Below, in pieces: positions 33,410-45,414 of a stretch of DNA of 64,000 bases. Made by a program: the position numbers and the translations under genes. The notes under the pieces are model-generated. The model searched no databases. It was not told the DNA's origin and saw only the letters and a list, made by a program, of their open reading frames with translations. Origin of the DNA: Absidia repens (taxonomy: Eukaryota > Mucoromycota > Mucoromycetes > Mucorales > Cunninghamellaceae); assembly GCA_002105175.1 (NCBI GenBank), contig MCGE01000032.1:411557-475556 (forward strand), in the 5' to 3' direction. The first letter of the stretch is position 1. Each line of letters begins with the position of its first letter.

Positions 33410-34160
33410 GATCATGATGACTTTTGGCTTCCCATCCCTTCCGACCTTTATTTTTTGTTTTTTGTTTTTCGTTTGTGTGGAAAAGAAATAAATAAAGAAA
33501 AACGAGTCTTCGTTATATTTTTTGTCAATTTTTTTTTATTTTTACTTTTTTATCATGGGGAGTCAACAAGGAATAACTGAAAAGAAGAACGTGAGTCAAT
33601 GATACTCCAAATGAAGAAGTGGGTTTTTTTTGTCTTCTACTGTTTTTGGTTTAGCTCGTGGCTATCATATTGCCTCCAATTAGCATTTCCCAAAGCGCTG
33701 TAAACATTTACTGTCAACATACTTGATGTTAGACATGCATATTTTTATGGGGGATAACGCCATGGGTTGGGAATTCTGTTCTATCCACAAATATTCCAGC
33801 TGCCAATTTAAAAGTCAGTATATTATGTGGTGTACGATAAATACTCTTTATTTTTTCTTAAAACCATTCTATATGTGATATATCTAAGCTATGTCACGTA
33901 TATCTGTATGAGTGTTTGTGTCTATTCAAGCAAACGAAAAACGAGTAGTAGTAGTATATTCATTAAGAGGAGAGGACAACAGCAATATTACAAAAAGTTG
34001 TCAAGCTTTTGTTGATCCAATTGCATAATATATATGTGTGTAACATAAAATCAACTTGGCGCCAATACACGCTATTGCAACCATCTCATAACTTCAATCT
34101 AGTCGACTCGCCCCATTCAACTAGATATATAAACCTGTAAGAACACTAACAGTAAAAACG
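33410..34160. other. spacer with shared block 3
   Basis: 33790-34160 is the third copy of the spacer block ('gtgatatatctaagc', 'cattaagaggagagg', 'caatacacgctattgcaacc'). The rest shows nothing recognisable. Confidence 0.5.
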
Positions 34161-34164
34161 CAAG

Positions 34165-34400
34165 GCATATTTTATTCAGACATAGGCATAAAACAATGAC
34201 AACTAGTACTGAACTAATCTATTGACGATTCCATGATACTAATCCCAGTTGGATGAACTAATCTAATGGCAGGTCCAACTTACGAACCCAAAATGAAAGG
34301 GTTTCCCCATGCATGTTTGTATTGCATTTTCGAAATGCCCCTGATTGAAGTTCTAACCACTATTCCAAGTTCACATCATGGCATTGAGGCTTTCAAGGAA
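34165..34400 (-). repeat. conserved HET 3' flank, copy 10 (gene G)
   Basis: Well-preserved copy. The minus strand carries GAATAAA at about 34178-34171. The core 'ccaaaatgaaagggtttcccc' starts near 34288 and is followed by 'gcattttcgaaatgc' and 'cctgattgaagttctaacc'. It ends ~135 bp beyond the gene G stop. Confidence 0.85.
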
Positions 34401-34533
34401 AAAAAAAAAGGAAGGAAGAAAAAGCATTTTTTTTTTGGTCACCATTTTATACCACAAACCAAAAATGGCGGGGTCTAAACATTTTTATTTTTTATTTTTT
34501 TTTGTATTAGCATTGATCAACTAAAAATAAATT

Positions 34534-37500
34534 TTAATAGACACGGAACCCTTTAGGAAGTTTCTCCTTTTGGCTTTCCATGGAGCACATATTGGTTTCC
34601 TTGACACTAGCATCAAACGGATACATGATCCAGATATTTTTCTCCCAAGAGCCGAGCAACTGCAGATCCAATGTCACCAGACTGTTCTTCTTCTCCTCCT
34701 TCATTTCGTCGATGTCGATAAACAAAGGGATGGAGACCGCATCCAATTGGTCCTTGGTAGGATCGATCCCCAGATCATGCCACAGGTTGTGGAAGGATGA
34801 TTTGCCATGAAGTTTAGCTTGACGTTCACAATACATGCGAGGACAAAGCCAGAGTTCATCCAACCCTCCCGTTCTAACAAGACGCACATGGCCATCACCA
34901 CCACCATTATTATCACCTTGGGCATTATCATCATCATCACCATTATTGCCTTGTTCGTTTTCTTCTTCATCTTCTTGTGTACTGTTGACATCAAAGTTGC
35001 ATTGGGATGGGTATCGTGTGAGCAATTTCGCCAGGCCCGGTTGGATGGCTTTGAAGTGCGTGGCAAAGGTGGGCAAGAAAGGCATCACCGAGGGTGTGGG
35101 CTGGTGTTCACTGAACAATAACATCAGTCGATCCTTGGTATCGGTCCATTCCATCAACTTGAGTCGCACTGAAAGCATGTCCGACACGCCCAATTGGGAA
35201 ATACTATGTCTGTCCTTGATATACCGTTTGTATTTGGAAGCCAAGGGGATGATCGCATGGAACCTGTCTTCGACTTTACTGGCCTTGGTTTGTAACATCA
35301 TTTCAAGCACGGAGCGTTTGGTGAGACGTTGACGCATACTGGCGTCAAAGTGGCTGGTCAATTCAATGATCTGCTTTGTATAAGGATGTGGCTGTTGATC
35401 GTGCTGTAAAGAAGAGGCATTGATATTCCCATCCTGTCGTGGTTGTCGTTTTTGTTTTTTAAATTCAAATTCAAAAAATCGTTGACCGTTGAGTTCAGGG
35501 CTGCTGAGTTGATTGTACCAGAATTTCAATTTGCCGGTTTTGCGTTTGGCGATATGGTATTCACTGATCACCCACGTCCGATCCGACCAATCTTCCATGA
35601 TGGATTGCAAGAACTGAACTGATTGAAGAATATCCGTTTGCCGTTGATCCAATTGCTGCTGCCAATCAAAACGCTGGAATTCCATCATCATGCGGCTTGA
35701 CAGTTGCTGATCTTGATCCTGGTGATCATCATCTTTGACTTTCAATGAATCCGCAGCGGAAGCCATGACACCACGAGGGTCGGCCATTAATGTCATCAGT
35801 TGTTGAGTAAATAATTGACTGGTGATACCTCGACTTCTATGTTTTGTTGTTGTTGTCATTGTCGTTGTTGCTGTGGCGGTGTTCGTGATGGTGTTGAGAA
35901 TCAAATCCCGACGAAGTGCATCTGACGTCGGCACGCCTAGCTTATCCATCCATGCATTATCCATTTCCACCAACGTCTGTTGCGCCTCCGATGACCCCAC
36001 CAATAAATAATACAAATAGCGACGGTAATGTTCGATGGTATCCATGGCGGCGCTGTTGGCGGTGGTCGTGGTGGCGATATGGTACGCATGCAAATCAGGG
36101 ACGGCGACAATGGCAGCGGCGTGGATATAAATGTCGTTCATGCGGTAAATGGTGGCTTTTCGTGCTTCCATGTTTTCTTGATCCACACATATCGCATCTA
36201 CCCATACATATTCGATGTCTTGCAAATCAGGTTCATGGAGCATGGCTTGACATAATTTAAAAAAATCATCGATATGGAAGGAAACAATCCGCGCATAATA
36301 GTCCTTTGTCGCTGGGATGATTTGTTCATCCAATTCACCCCATCGATACGAGAGTGCCACGTAAGGAGGATCTTCATCCAGCCATTTTTTTTCGCAATGA
36401 ATGTAGCGTTCCTCGGCGGCCCTTTTGATATTGACGAGCACAATTCCAAAACGTGGCGGTTCCACCGGTGTTGGTGTTGGTAATGGTAATGATGCTGTTG
36501 ATGACGGATCGTTTGCTAGCGTATTGGGTATTTTTTGACGGTGGCGCTTAATGCCAATGCCAGTGGCAATAGCATCCAAAGTCGAGGAAACACGATCAGC
36601 AATGGCTCGAAGATGGGGATGACGACGATAACGGTGCTTCTTCTTGTTTCCGTATCTATCCTCACCGACAGTATCAATGCGAGGAGTCGCTACTACTTCA
36701 TAAGTCTTGATGGAAAAAAAAAAGTTGGTTTGATAGGGTGGTTAGAAGATTGCTAATTTTTTTTTTTGCGTCGCATTGTTCTTATTTCCGTCTCAACTAA
36801 CCTTGGATTCTACGTTGTGGATCACCTCGACTTCGTCAGAGCTTTTGACAACACTTTCAACTTTTTCCACTACAGGGTAATGCTTGTTTTCGATAGTAAT
36901 GAGGAGATCAACATTATCTTTTTCATCTGCAACGCTGGGATCATGATCGTGGTGTGGTTCAGGGGCATATTCGATCTCGACAGCTTCGACAGCATCGATA
37001 GTTGCATGTTGCTCAATAGAAACGGCGATGTCTGTACCGTTGATGTCGTCCGTAGTACTAGTAGCAGGGGTGGAAGAAGCACGCTTACCAAAAATAGGTG
37101 TAGAGAATCTCCATTGAATCAAGGTGTAGTTGAATGGTTGCTCCTTGGGCGATACGAGATGAGCGGCACTGTTACGTTGTAGTTCATTACCAGCATAACC
37201 GAAAAAGAAAAGATTCTGATCTGCTTCTTCTTCAATGTAGATATGACCAGTGGCGTTCAAGTTCCATGCGCACCCTTCGGAGGCGGAAACCATAGTCAAT
37301 GAGGAGTCTGTTGGAGAGGGAAAAAAAAATTAGTATTCCTGGGATTATTTAAAAAAAAAAAAAAAATTAATTGTACCTGAGATACCAATAGCTTGCGAAG
37401 ATGCATAGTTGACCAGGCGTTGATCACGCCACGTCCACAATTGGTGCTTGAAGTCGGAGAAAGAAATCTTCTTGATGATGAGACCAGATTTCTTTTCATC

Positions 37501-37889
37501 TTGAGCCAACACAAACTCCTCATCGTTTCCAGCGACAATGATGAAGAACCAAGGGGAAGTAGGAAAGTAAGCTCGACGACGAGTGATAGTCCAAGTCGTA
37601 GGTGTTGTGGAAGATGAGTGATCAAGAGGAGGAGTAACAGTTTGGGCGTCAGTGGCCGCTTCAGGTACAATAGCGACTTCAGTATGATGGTGGTGCGGTA
37701 ATGGTGTTGATGATATTGGTGTCATCAAAACTACATAAAAACCCAAAAGTCCGAAATTAAGCATTTTCCAGTGAATGATGGCGATGATAATGATCGCCAT
37801 GGATGCTTATTCTTACCTTCTTCTTCATCATCCTCGCTATCAGAAAAATCAAAATCATACCGTGTTGGAACAGTTGCTTTGCGGTTCAT
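34534..37889 (-). CDS. HET protein G: beta-trefoil-like N-terminus and HET domain
   Basis: Four exons: 37889-37817, 37730-37377, 37307-36802, 36705-34534; 1034 aa, frame intact. The acidic start (YDFDFSDSEDDEEE) is followed at ~55-215 by a region unlike any neighbour: TWTITRRRAYFPTSPWFFI, VLAQDEKKSGLIIKK, QLWTWRDQRLVNYASSQAIG, GCAWNLNATGHIY, IQWRFSTPIFG. Repeated 'W/QLW.. L.N' blocks about 45-50 residues apart resemble a ricin-B-like beta-trefoil (QxW) fold, so carbohydrate or ligand binding is a reasonable guess. Then an acidic linker (VVEKVESVVKSSDEVEVI) related to the linkers in E and F, a His/Arg-rich stretch, and HET with YVALSYRWGELDEQ at ~426. The two introns flanking the trefoil exons are phase 1 (inside) and phase 0 (before HET). 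HET assignment is firm; the trefoil is tentative. Confidence 0.85.
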
Positions 37890-38635
37890 TGTTGAGAAAA
37901 GGTGAGACAAGAAAGTAGAAAATAATAATAAAAAACAAGACTTCGTTTAAATAAGTACTGTGTGTGACCGTAAATCATAATCTTTCCTAAAACATTCATG
38001 TGGCCACACTGTCAAATATATATAATTTGTATCACTCCGCTTGTTAGTTACACCTACACTACAAAAAAAAACAACAACAAAAGATGAAATCACAGAGTAT
38101 ACTCTTGCACAACATGGCAAACTAAAATGGTGCTTTTTTTTTTTTTTTTCTCATCGTTAGTGGCTTTCACCCAAAAAGGGATGTCGATCTCTCACCAACT
38201 TCTCCAAACGAAATGGAAGTTTTATTAATGTAGTCATAAAAAGGGCGAGTGCCATTTCTATTCATGCTCGGTATTAAGTGAGAAAAGCTAATTCATTTTT
38301 TAATAGGTCAAAAGTGATTTTATTTGTAAACAAGAGAAGAGATGCAAATAAAGTGTGTGATATATTTAAGCTATGGAGCGTACATGTATATGACTGTGTG
38401 TGTTTATTGGAAAAAAGAAAATCGAGTAGTAGTATATACGTTAAGAGGGAAAGATATCTGCAAAAAAAAGTTGTCAAGGTTTTGTTCATCAAATTGGATA
38501 ACCTATATGTGTATAATATAAAATCAACCTAGCGTCAATACACCCAATTGCAACCATCACATAAACTTCAATCTAGTTGACGCGCCCTATTCATCTAGAT
38601 ATCTAAACTTGTAAGAACATTAATGGTAAAAAGAC
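37890..38635. other. upstream region of gene G and shared spacer block 4
   Basis: Only the end of the promoter box survives (37956-37970, 'actgtgtgtgaccg'); the 'gatgtgg' half is missing. 38190-38635 is the fourth spacer block. No gene. Confidence 0.55.
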
Positions 38636-38639
38636 AAGA

Positions 38640-38875
38640 CATATTTTATTCAGACGTAGGTATAAAGCTATGACAACTAGCAGTAAACTAATCTAATGAC
38701 GATTCCTTGACACTAATCCCAGTTGGAGGAACTAATCTAAAGGCAGGTCCAAATCACGAATCCAAAATGAAAGAGTTTCCCCATGCATGTTCGTATTGCA
38801 TTTTTTGAAATGCCCCTAATTCAAGTTCTAACCACTAATCCAAGTTCACACCATGCCATTGAGACTTTCATGACG

Positions 38876-38880
<5 letters not shown>
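38640..38880 (-). repeat. conserved HET 3' flank, copy 11 (gene H)
   Basis: 'catattttattcagacgtagg' (GAATAAA on the minus strand), 'aatgacgattcc', then the core near 38763 and 'gcattttttgaaatgcccc'. An A-run (~38) follows at 38877. It is very close to the gene G copy. Confidence 0.85.
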
Positions 38881-38917
<37 letters not shown>

Positions 38918-39034
38918 AAGAGAAAACATTTTTTTTTTTTGGTCACCATTTTATACCACAAACAAATTTAACGGGGATTCAAATATTTTTATTTTATTTT
39001 ATTTTATTTTATTTTACTAGCATTGATAAATGAA

Positions 39035-42000
39035 TTAATACACACGGAACCCTTTGGGGAGTTTCTGCTTTTGGCTTTCCATGGGGCACATTTTAGTTTC
39101 CTTGACCGTGGGATCAAATGGATATATGATCCAGATATTTTTCTCCCAGGAGCCGAGCAATTGCAGATCCAATGTCACCAAACTGTTCTTCTTTTCTTCC
39201 TCCATTTCGTCCATGTTGATAAAAAGCGGAATGGATACCGCATCCAACCGGTCCCTGGTAGGATCAATGCCGAGATCATGCCATAGGTTGTGGAAGGACG
39301 ATTTGCCTTGAGGATGGACTTGTCGTTCACAATACATTCGAGGAGAAAGCCAGAGTTCATTGAACGTACCCGTACGAACAAGACGCACACTGCCATCATC
39401 ATTTTTCTTGTTGTTGGTATCACCTTGGTTATCATCATCATCATCACCATCATTCTGTTGTTCATTTTCTTCCTCCTCTTTCTCAGCATGGATACCAAAA
39501 TTGCATTGTGACGGGTTGTTATCGAGTAATGTCGACAACCCCGGTGGGATGGCTTTGAAGTGCGTGGCGTAGGTGGGCAAGAAAGGGAAAGCGGAGATGG
39601 TAGGTGCATGCTCACTGAATAACAAAAGCAACCGATCCTTGGTATCTGACCATTCCATCAATTTGAGCCGTACAGAAAGCATATCGGAAACACCCAGTTT
39701 GGAAATACTCTGTCTGTCCTTAATAAACCGTTTGTATTTTTTAGCCAAGGGAATGATCGCATGGAACCGGTCTTCGACTTTGCTGGCTTTTGTTTGTAAC
39801 ATCATTTCAAGAACGGTGCGGCTGCTGAGGCGTTGAACCATACTGGTGTTAAAGTGGCTGGTCAAATCAATGATCTGTTTCGTATAAGGGTACGGCTTCA
39901 GCTGGATCGCCATGGCAGAAGCCGCCTTGATGTCACGTTCCCGTTCCACTTCTCTTTTTTTTTTGCTTCGGCTTTTAAATTTGAATTCAAAAAATCGTTG
40001 ACCATATAATTCAGGGCAGCTAAGTTGATTATACCAGAATTTTAATTTGCCGGTGAGCTTTTTGGCGATATGGTATTCACTGATCACCCATGTACGGTTG
40101 GACCAATCTTCCATGATGGATTGTAAAAATTGGACCGATTGACATATATCCGTTTGTCGCTGGTTGAGTTGCTGCTGCCACTCAAACCGTTGGGCTTCCA
40201 TAATCATGCGGCTTGGAAGTTCCCGATCTTGGATATCATTGTTGTCTTTGACTTTCAGCGCATCCACAGTGGACGCCATCATCATACCGCCGGGATTCGC
40301 CATTAATGTCATCAGTTGTTGAGTAAATGGTAGGCTGCTGATACCACGGCCTAGATGGTTTGTCGTTGCGGAGGTGGCGGAGAGAATCAAATCCCGACGT
40401 TGTGCATCCGATGTTGGCATGCCTAGCTTATCCATCCATGCATTGTCGATTTCCACCAATGATTGTTGCGCCTCCGGTGTCCCCACCAATAAGTAATATA
40501 AATAGCGACGATACCCTTCGATGGTGTCCATGATGGCGCTGTTGGCGGTGGTAGTAGTTGCGATATGGTATGCATGTAAATCAGGGACGGCTACGATGGC
40601 AGCGGAGTGAATATAAATGTCGTTCATGCGATAAATGGTGGCTTTTCGTTTTTCCATATTTTCTTGATCCACACATATGGCATCCACCCACACGTATTCG
40701 ATATCTTTCAAATCAGGTTCTTGCCGCATGGCTTGACATAATTTAAAAAAATCATCAAGGCGGAAGGAGACAATACGTGCGTAATAATCTTTTGTTGCTG
40801 GGACAATTTGTTCATCCAATTCACCCCATCGATAGGAGAGTGCCACATAAGGGGATGCGCCATCTAAAAGTTTTTTTTCACAATGAATGTGACCTTCTTC
40901 AACTGTTTTTTTGATATTCACAAGAACGATTTCAAACTGAGGCGGTTCTGGAGGTATTGCTGTTGCTACTGCTATTGATGATGCCGAGGGTGATGGTGAA
41001 AGGTCTGATACCGTCTTTGGATTTTTGTGATGGTGTGGTTTAATGCCAATCCCACTGGCAATAGCACCTACAGCTGAAGAAACATGATCAGCAATGGCGC
41101 CAAGATGAGGATGATGAGGATGATTTCGATGACGATGAAAATAATGTCGACGGGTTTCCTTATTTTCTTGTTCCGGATTATCCACAGTGTCAACCGGAGG
41201 TGTCGTGTCTTGTTCCTGCATTTTGATTCAGAAAAAAAAAGAAAAAAAGTGGGTTATGTTGGTTGATGCAGTTAGTAGATGCCTTCTGTATTTTTTTTTT
41301 CCGTCAGATTGGCCCATGTTTTTGCGTTCGCTCACCTTGGTTTCACCCACCTTCGAATCTGCGTCATCGTTCGATTTGTGTCCATCAGCAGATACGACAG
41401 CGCCTGTACCGACGATACCAGCAGCTATTGCACCAACAACAATAGCGGGTGGGTGATGATGGTTCTCCTTTTCTTGTTTATGTGTACCCCCAGTGTCAAC
41501 GGGAGTTGTCGTGTCGTGCTCATTTGGCTTTATGAACAAAAAAAAATTTTTTTTTTTTTTTTTGCGTGATTAATAAATGCTCTTCAGCCCTTGATTTTTA
41601 TTCTTATTTTTGGTCGCGATGGGCAACCCTTGTTCGTCTTTACTCACCTTGGGTTCATCTACCTTCGTGTCTGCGTCATACTTGGATTTATGTTCAACAG
41701 AAGATTCCAAAGCGGCTGCACCAGCAACGACGGTACCAACGGCGAGTGCGCCACCGACAATAGCACTTTTATGATGTTGGTCTTGAGTCGTCTCTTCTTG
41801 TTCATGATCGTCCACAGTATCAGCAGGAGTTGTTGTGTCTTGCTCATCTGGCTTTATGAACAAGAAAACAAAAGTTAGTCCTTTCCGTGGTTAGCAAATA
41901 CTCTTCAGCTCCTTAATTTTTTTTTAATTTTTTTTTATTTTTTCATTTTTGGTCGCGTTGGGCAAACCGTTGACATCTTTACTCACCTTGGCTTCTTCCG

Positions 42001-43772
42001 TCTTATCATGATGCTTTTTATATGCAATAGCTCCTCCAATAACACCAATAGTATTTATACTACCTCCAACAATAGCAGCTGTATGATGATGTACGTCAGG
42101 CTTCTTCTTTTCTTGTTCGTGATTATCCACAGTGTCAACAGGAGGTGTTATATCTTGCTCATCCGGCTTTAGGAATAAAATAAAAAAAAAATAAAAAACA
42201 GTTAATTTTGTTCAATGGTCAATGTATGCTCTTCCATTATCTTTTTTTTTCCCGTTAGATTTGTCCATCTTGCCACTTTCACTCACCTTGGATTCTTCCG
42301 TCTTCTTGTCTTTGTCATGTTTGCTTTTTATTATGAGAGTACCACCGACGGAGACAGCAGCAGCACCAATCAATGTACCGACGAGTGGTCCAGCATGATG
42401 ATGTCCGTCATGATTCTCTTTTTCTTGTTTATTATTATCCACAGTATCAACAGGAGGTGTTATGTCTTGCTCATCCGGCTTTAGGAATTAAAAAAAAAAA
42501 GTTGATTTTGTTCAATGGTCAATAGATGCTCTTCCATTATCTTTTTTTTTTTTTTTTCGTTAGATTTGTCCATCTTTCCACTTTCACTCACCTTGGATTC
42601 TTCCATCTTCTTGTCTTCGTCATGTTTGCTTTTTTCTTTGGCGATAGTACCACCGATGATGGCAGCACCAGCACCAATCACTGTACCGACGATTGGTCCA
42701 GCATGATGATGTCCGTCATGATTCTCTTTTTCTTGTTTATTATTATCCACAGTATCAACAGGAGGTGTTATGTCTTGCTCATCCGGCTTTAGGAATAAAA
42801 TAAAAAAAATAAAAAAACAGTTAATTTTGTTCAATGGTCAATAGATGCTCTTCCGTTATCTTTTTTTTTTTCCCGTTAGATTTGTTCATCTTGCCACTTT
42901 CACTCACCTTGGATTCTTCCATCTTCTTGTCTTCGTCATGTTTGCTTTTTTTTTTGGCGATAGTACCACCGATGGCAGCACCACCAACATACACTGTACC
43001 GATGATTGGTCTAGAATGATGATGTCCGTCATGATTCTCTTTTTCTTGTTTATGATCAGCAACAGTATCAACAGGAGATGTTGAATCTTGATTATCCGTC
43101 TAGACACATATTATTATTATTAGCATTATGGTTGCGATAGTTGGAGCGCATTAGTAGAGGATTTCTGTTATTTTTATTATTTTAGATTACCGTTTTTTCG
43201 TCATGATCGGGGTCGTTTACTTTCTCCTCGACGTTGTCATCATGATGCTTTTTTGCAACAACTCCACCAATTATGGCAGCACCAGCAACAATGGCACCTG
43301 CATGATGATACTTTTCAGGCTTTTTCTTTTCTTGTTCATGATTATCCACAGTATCAACAGGAGATGTTGCATCTTGGTTATCCGTCTAGATACATTTTAT
43401 TATTAGCATTATGGTTGTGACAGTTGGATCGCATTAGTAGAGGATTTCTGTTATTTTTATTATTTTAGTTACCGTCTTTCCGTCATGATCGGTCTCGACA
43501 GCAATGGCACCAGCCACGCCAGGGGTAATAGCGTGATGATGGGGCGATGGCGGTGATGATGATGATGATGGTGGTGGTGGTTTCATCACAACTAGATAAA
43601 AAAAAAACAACAACAACAATCGGAAAATCAACATTTAAACATGCTCTCTAATGATGATGATGACTTCCATCCAATAGTGGTTATTCTTACGTTCTTCTTC
43701 ATCGTCCTCCTCCTCCTCGCTATCCGTAAAATCAAAATCAAACCGTGCAGGGACAGTTGTCTTGCGGTGCAT
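39035..43772 (-). CDS. HET protein H: seven tandem Gly-zipper exon modules and HET domain
   Basis: Ten exons: 43772-43691, 43591-43473, 43385-43191, 43099-42908, 42786-42592, 42478-42287, 42166-41987, 41851-41648, 41527-41336, 41215-39035. Together 3732 nt, 1243 aa, frame intact. After the acidic start (RFDFDFTDSEEEEDDEEE) and a Pro/Ser/His exon come seven homologous exons of 60-68 codons, all phase 0. Each has: [T/P]D.QD.T.PVDTVDN, a QEK charged part, HHH, a ~20-residue Gly/Ala hydrophobic zipper (for example GPIVGTVIGAGAAIIGGTIA), and a charged tail ending E[S/E]SK or similar. The last exon opens with half a module (EQDTTPPVDTVDNPEQEN), then the His-rich linker shared with E and F and HET (YVALSYRWGELDEQ ~640, EYVWVDAICVDQEN ~692). 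Repeated Gly zippers suggest membrane insertion or helix packing. Intact HET; N-terminal function unknown. Confidence 0.87.
41336..43385 (-). repeat. tandem exon-intron duplication inside gene H
   Basis: Seven exon modules with their introns form a ~300-bp tandem repeat. Introns share 'gtgagtgaaagtggcaagat' after the exon and 'ttcctaaagcc' or 'ttcataaagcc' before the next. Modules at 42287-42478, 42592-42786 and 42908-43099 are nearly identical, including introns, so the most recent duplications are there. Confidence 0.9.
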
Positions 43773-45035
43773 TGTTGAGAAAATGTGGAAAAAAAAAAAT
43801 AAAGTAGAAAAAACAAAAAAGAAAAAGAGGATTGTTTTTGTGAAGATGAGGTTGATGCGGGGCACGGGTTTCAGTTTCCGTATTGTGTGTGTGACCAAAA
43901 CTATAATTTTTGCCTAAAACATTCGAGGCGCTTGTCAAATGCAGTGTTTTCGGAATTACTTGTCGCACATATTGAAATCGATGTCACCCCTGAAAAAAAA
44001 CAGATGTCCGGATTGTTTTTGATCAACTTCTTTGCGCTTTTGGTTTTGAACTCGTCGCCAAATCAATTGTTTGGGGGGGGGTGGATCCTATCACCTACTA
44101 CAATAATTTGTGACAAAAGAACTTTAATGGTACCACCAAAATATCATCACTGCGTCTAAACTCATCACCCCACCACATCAAAGTCTTCACCTAATCCCAC
44201 CCATCAATGTCCACACATAAACAAAAACTATAAGTAGTTCAAATCTTCGATTCAAAAAAACTCCAGTGTTTATTTTTAAATAGAAAGACTATCACTACTA
44301 TGTCTATTTTATGATAAATTTATAGTATATTATAACCATAACAAGACAACCAGACAACCAGAAAGTGACCATTCCAACCAGGATCGCATTGTTTACCGTC
44401 TACCACCTGTGAAACAGTCATTTTTTATTCTTCTTCCTACAAAATAAATTAACATCATCAGCAAGTGATTTGCGTACAGATATCGTTGCAGAGCCAAGAT
44501 CCAAGAGCATATTTTTCATGGCATGAATAGTTCGCGAGATCGCAACTACAGAAAAAAAAAAAAAAAAAAATTAAAGAGGAGCTTCTCGAATAATCTTTTA
44601 AAAAAGTCAAAAAAAGGTTCACAAATGTCATCATAACAGTAACAAGTGTTCATTTTATTCATATTTTTATCATCACTAATACCACCAAGTGATGGATTTG
44701 ATTTATTTTGAGATACAAATAGAACTACGTGGCGTACATGTGCATGTGTGTTGTGTAGGTAAAAAAAGAATGATTAGCACTAATAATTGTAGTATATATA
44801 ATAAGAGGTAAAGAGGGGAGGGGGGGGAATTTACTCCAACATTAAAAGAGTGGTCAAGCTCTGTCCATCCAAATTTATAACTTATACATGATGTAATATG
44901 AAATCAACCTAGCGCTGATACACGCTATTCTTAGCAGGGGAAAAAAAAAAAGGTAATACCATCATAAACATAACCCCAATCCAGTTGTTACATCCTTGTC
45001 AACTAGACAATGAAACTTGTGACAATACTAATGGA
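43773..45035. other. upstream region of gene H and shared spacer block 5
   Basis: The promoter box is at 43852-43897. 43930-44560 holds no recognisable gene. 44575-45030 is the fifth spacer block. An open frame at 43887-44159 has no domain. Confidence 0.5.
43852..43897 (-). promoter_or_regulatory. conserved HET promoter box, gene H
   Basis: 'gatgcggggcacggg' then 'tattgtgtgtgtgacc' (plus-strand reading), 80-125 bp upstream of the gene H start; same variant as E and F. Confidence 0.6.
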
Positions 45036-45039
45036 GAAA

Positions 45040-45285
45040 AGGTAAAGCATATTTTTATTCAATTGCAGATATAAAACGATGAAAACTAGCACTAAGCTAA
45101 GCTAATGACGGTTCCATGATACTAATCTACCAACAAAGAACTAACCTAATGGCATTCCTAGATCAGAGATCCAAAATGAAAGGGTTTCCCCATGCATGTT
45201 TGTATGCATTTTTCAAAATGCCCCTATTCACGTTCTAACTGCTAATCCATTTTCATATCATCCCAATGATGCTTCATTCACAATA
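45040..45285 (-). repeat. conserved HET 3' flank, copy 12 (orphan)
   Basis: Complete flank ('catatttttattcaattgcag', 'ggttccatgatactaatct', core near 45172, A-run at 45283) with no HET coding sequence beyond it. It marks the right-hand edge of the array and a lost ninth unit. Confidence 0.8.
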
Positions 45286-45372
45286 AAAAAAAAAAAAAAA
45301 AAAAAAAAAGAGGAAAGAAAAAGCAATTTTTCTTTTTTTTAGCTCGCTCACAAAGTAAAGGCGCGGGATTTG

Positions 45373-45414
<42 letters not shown>

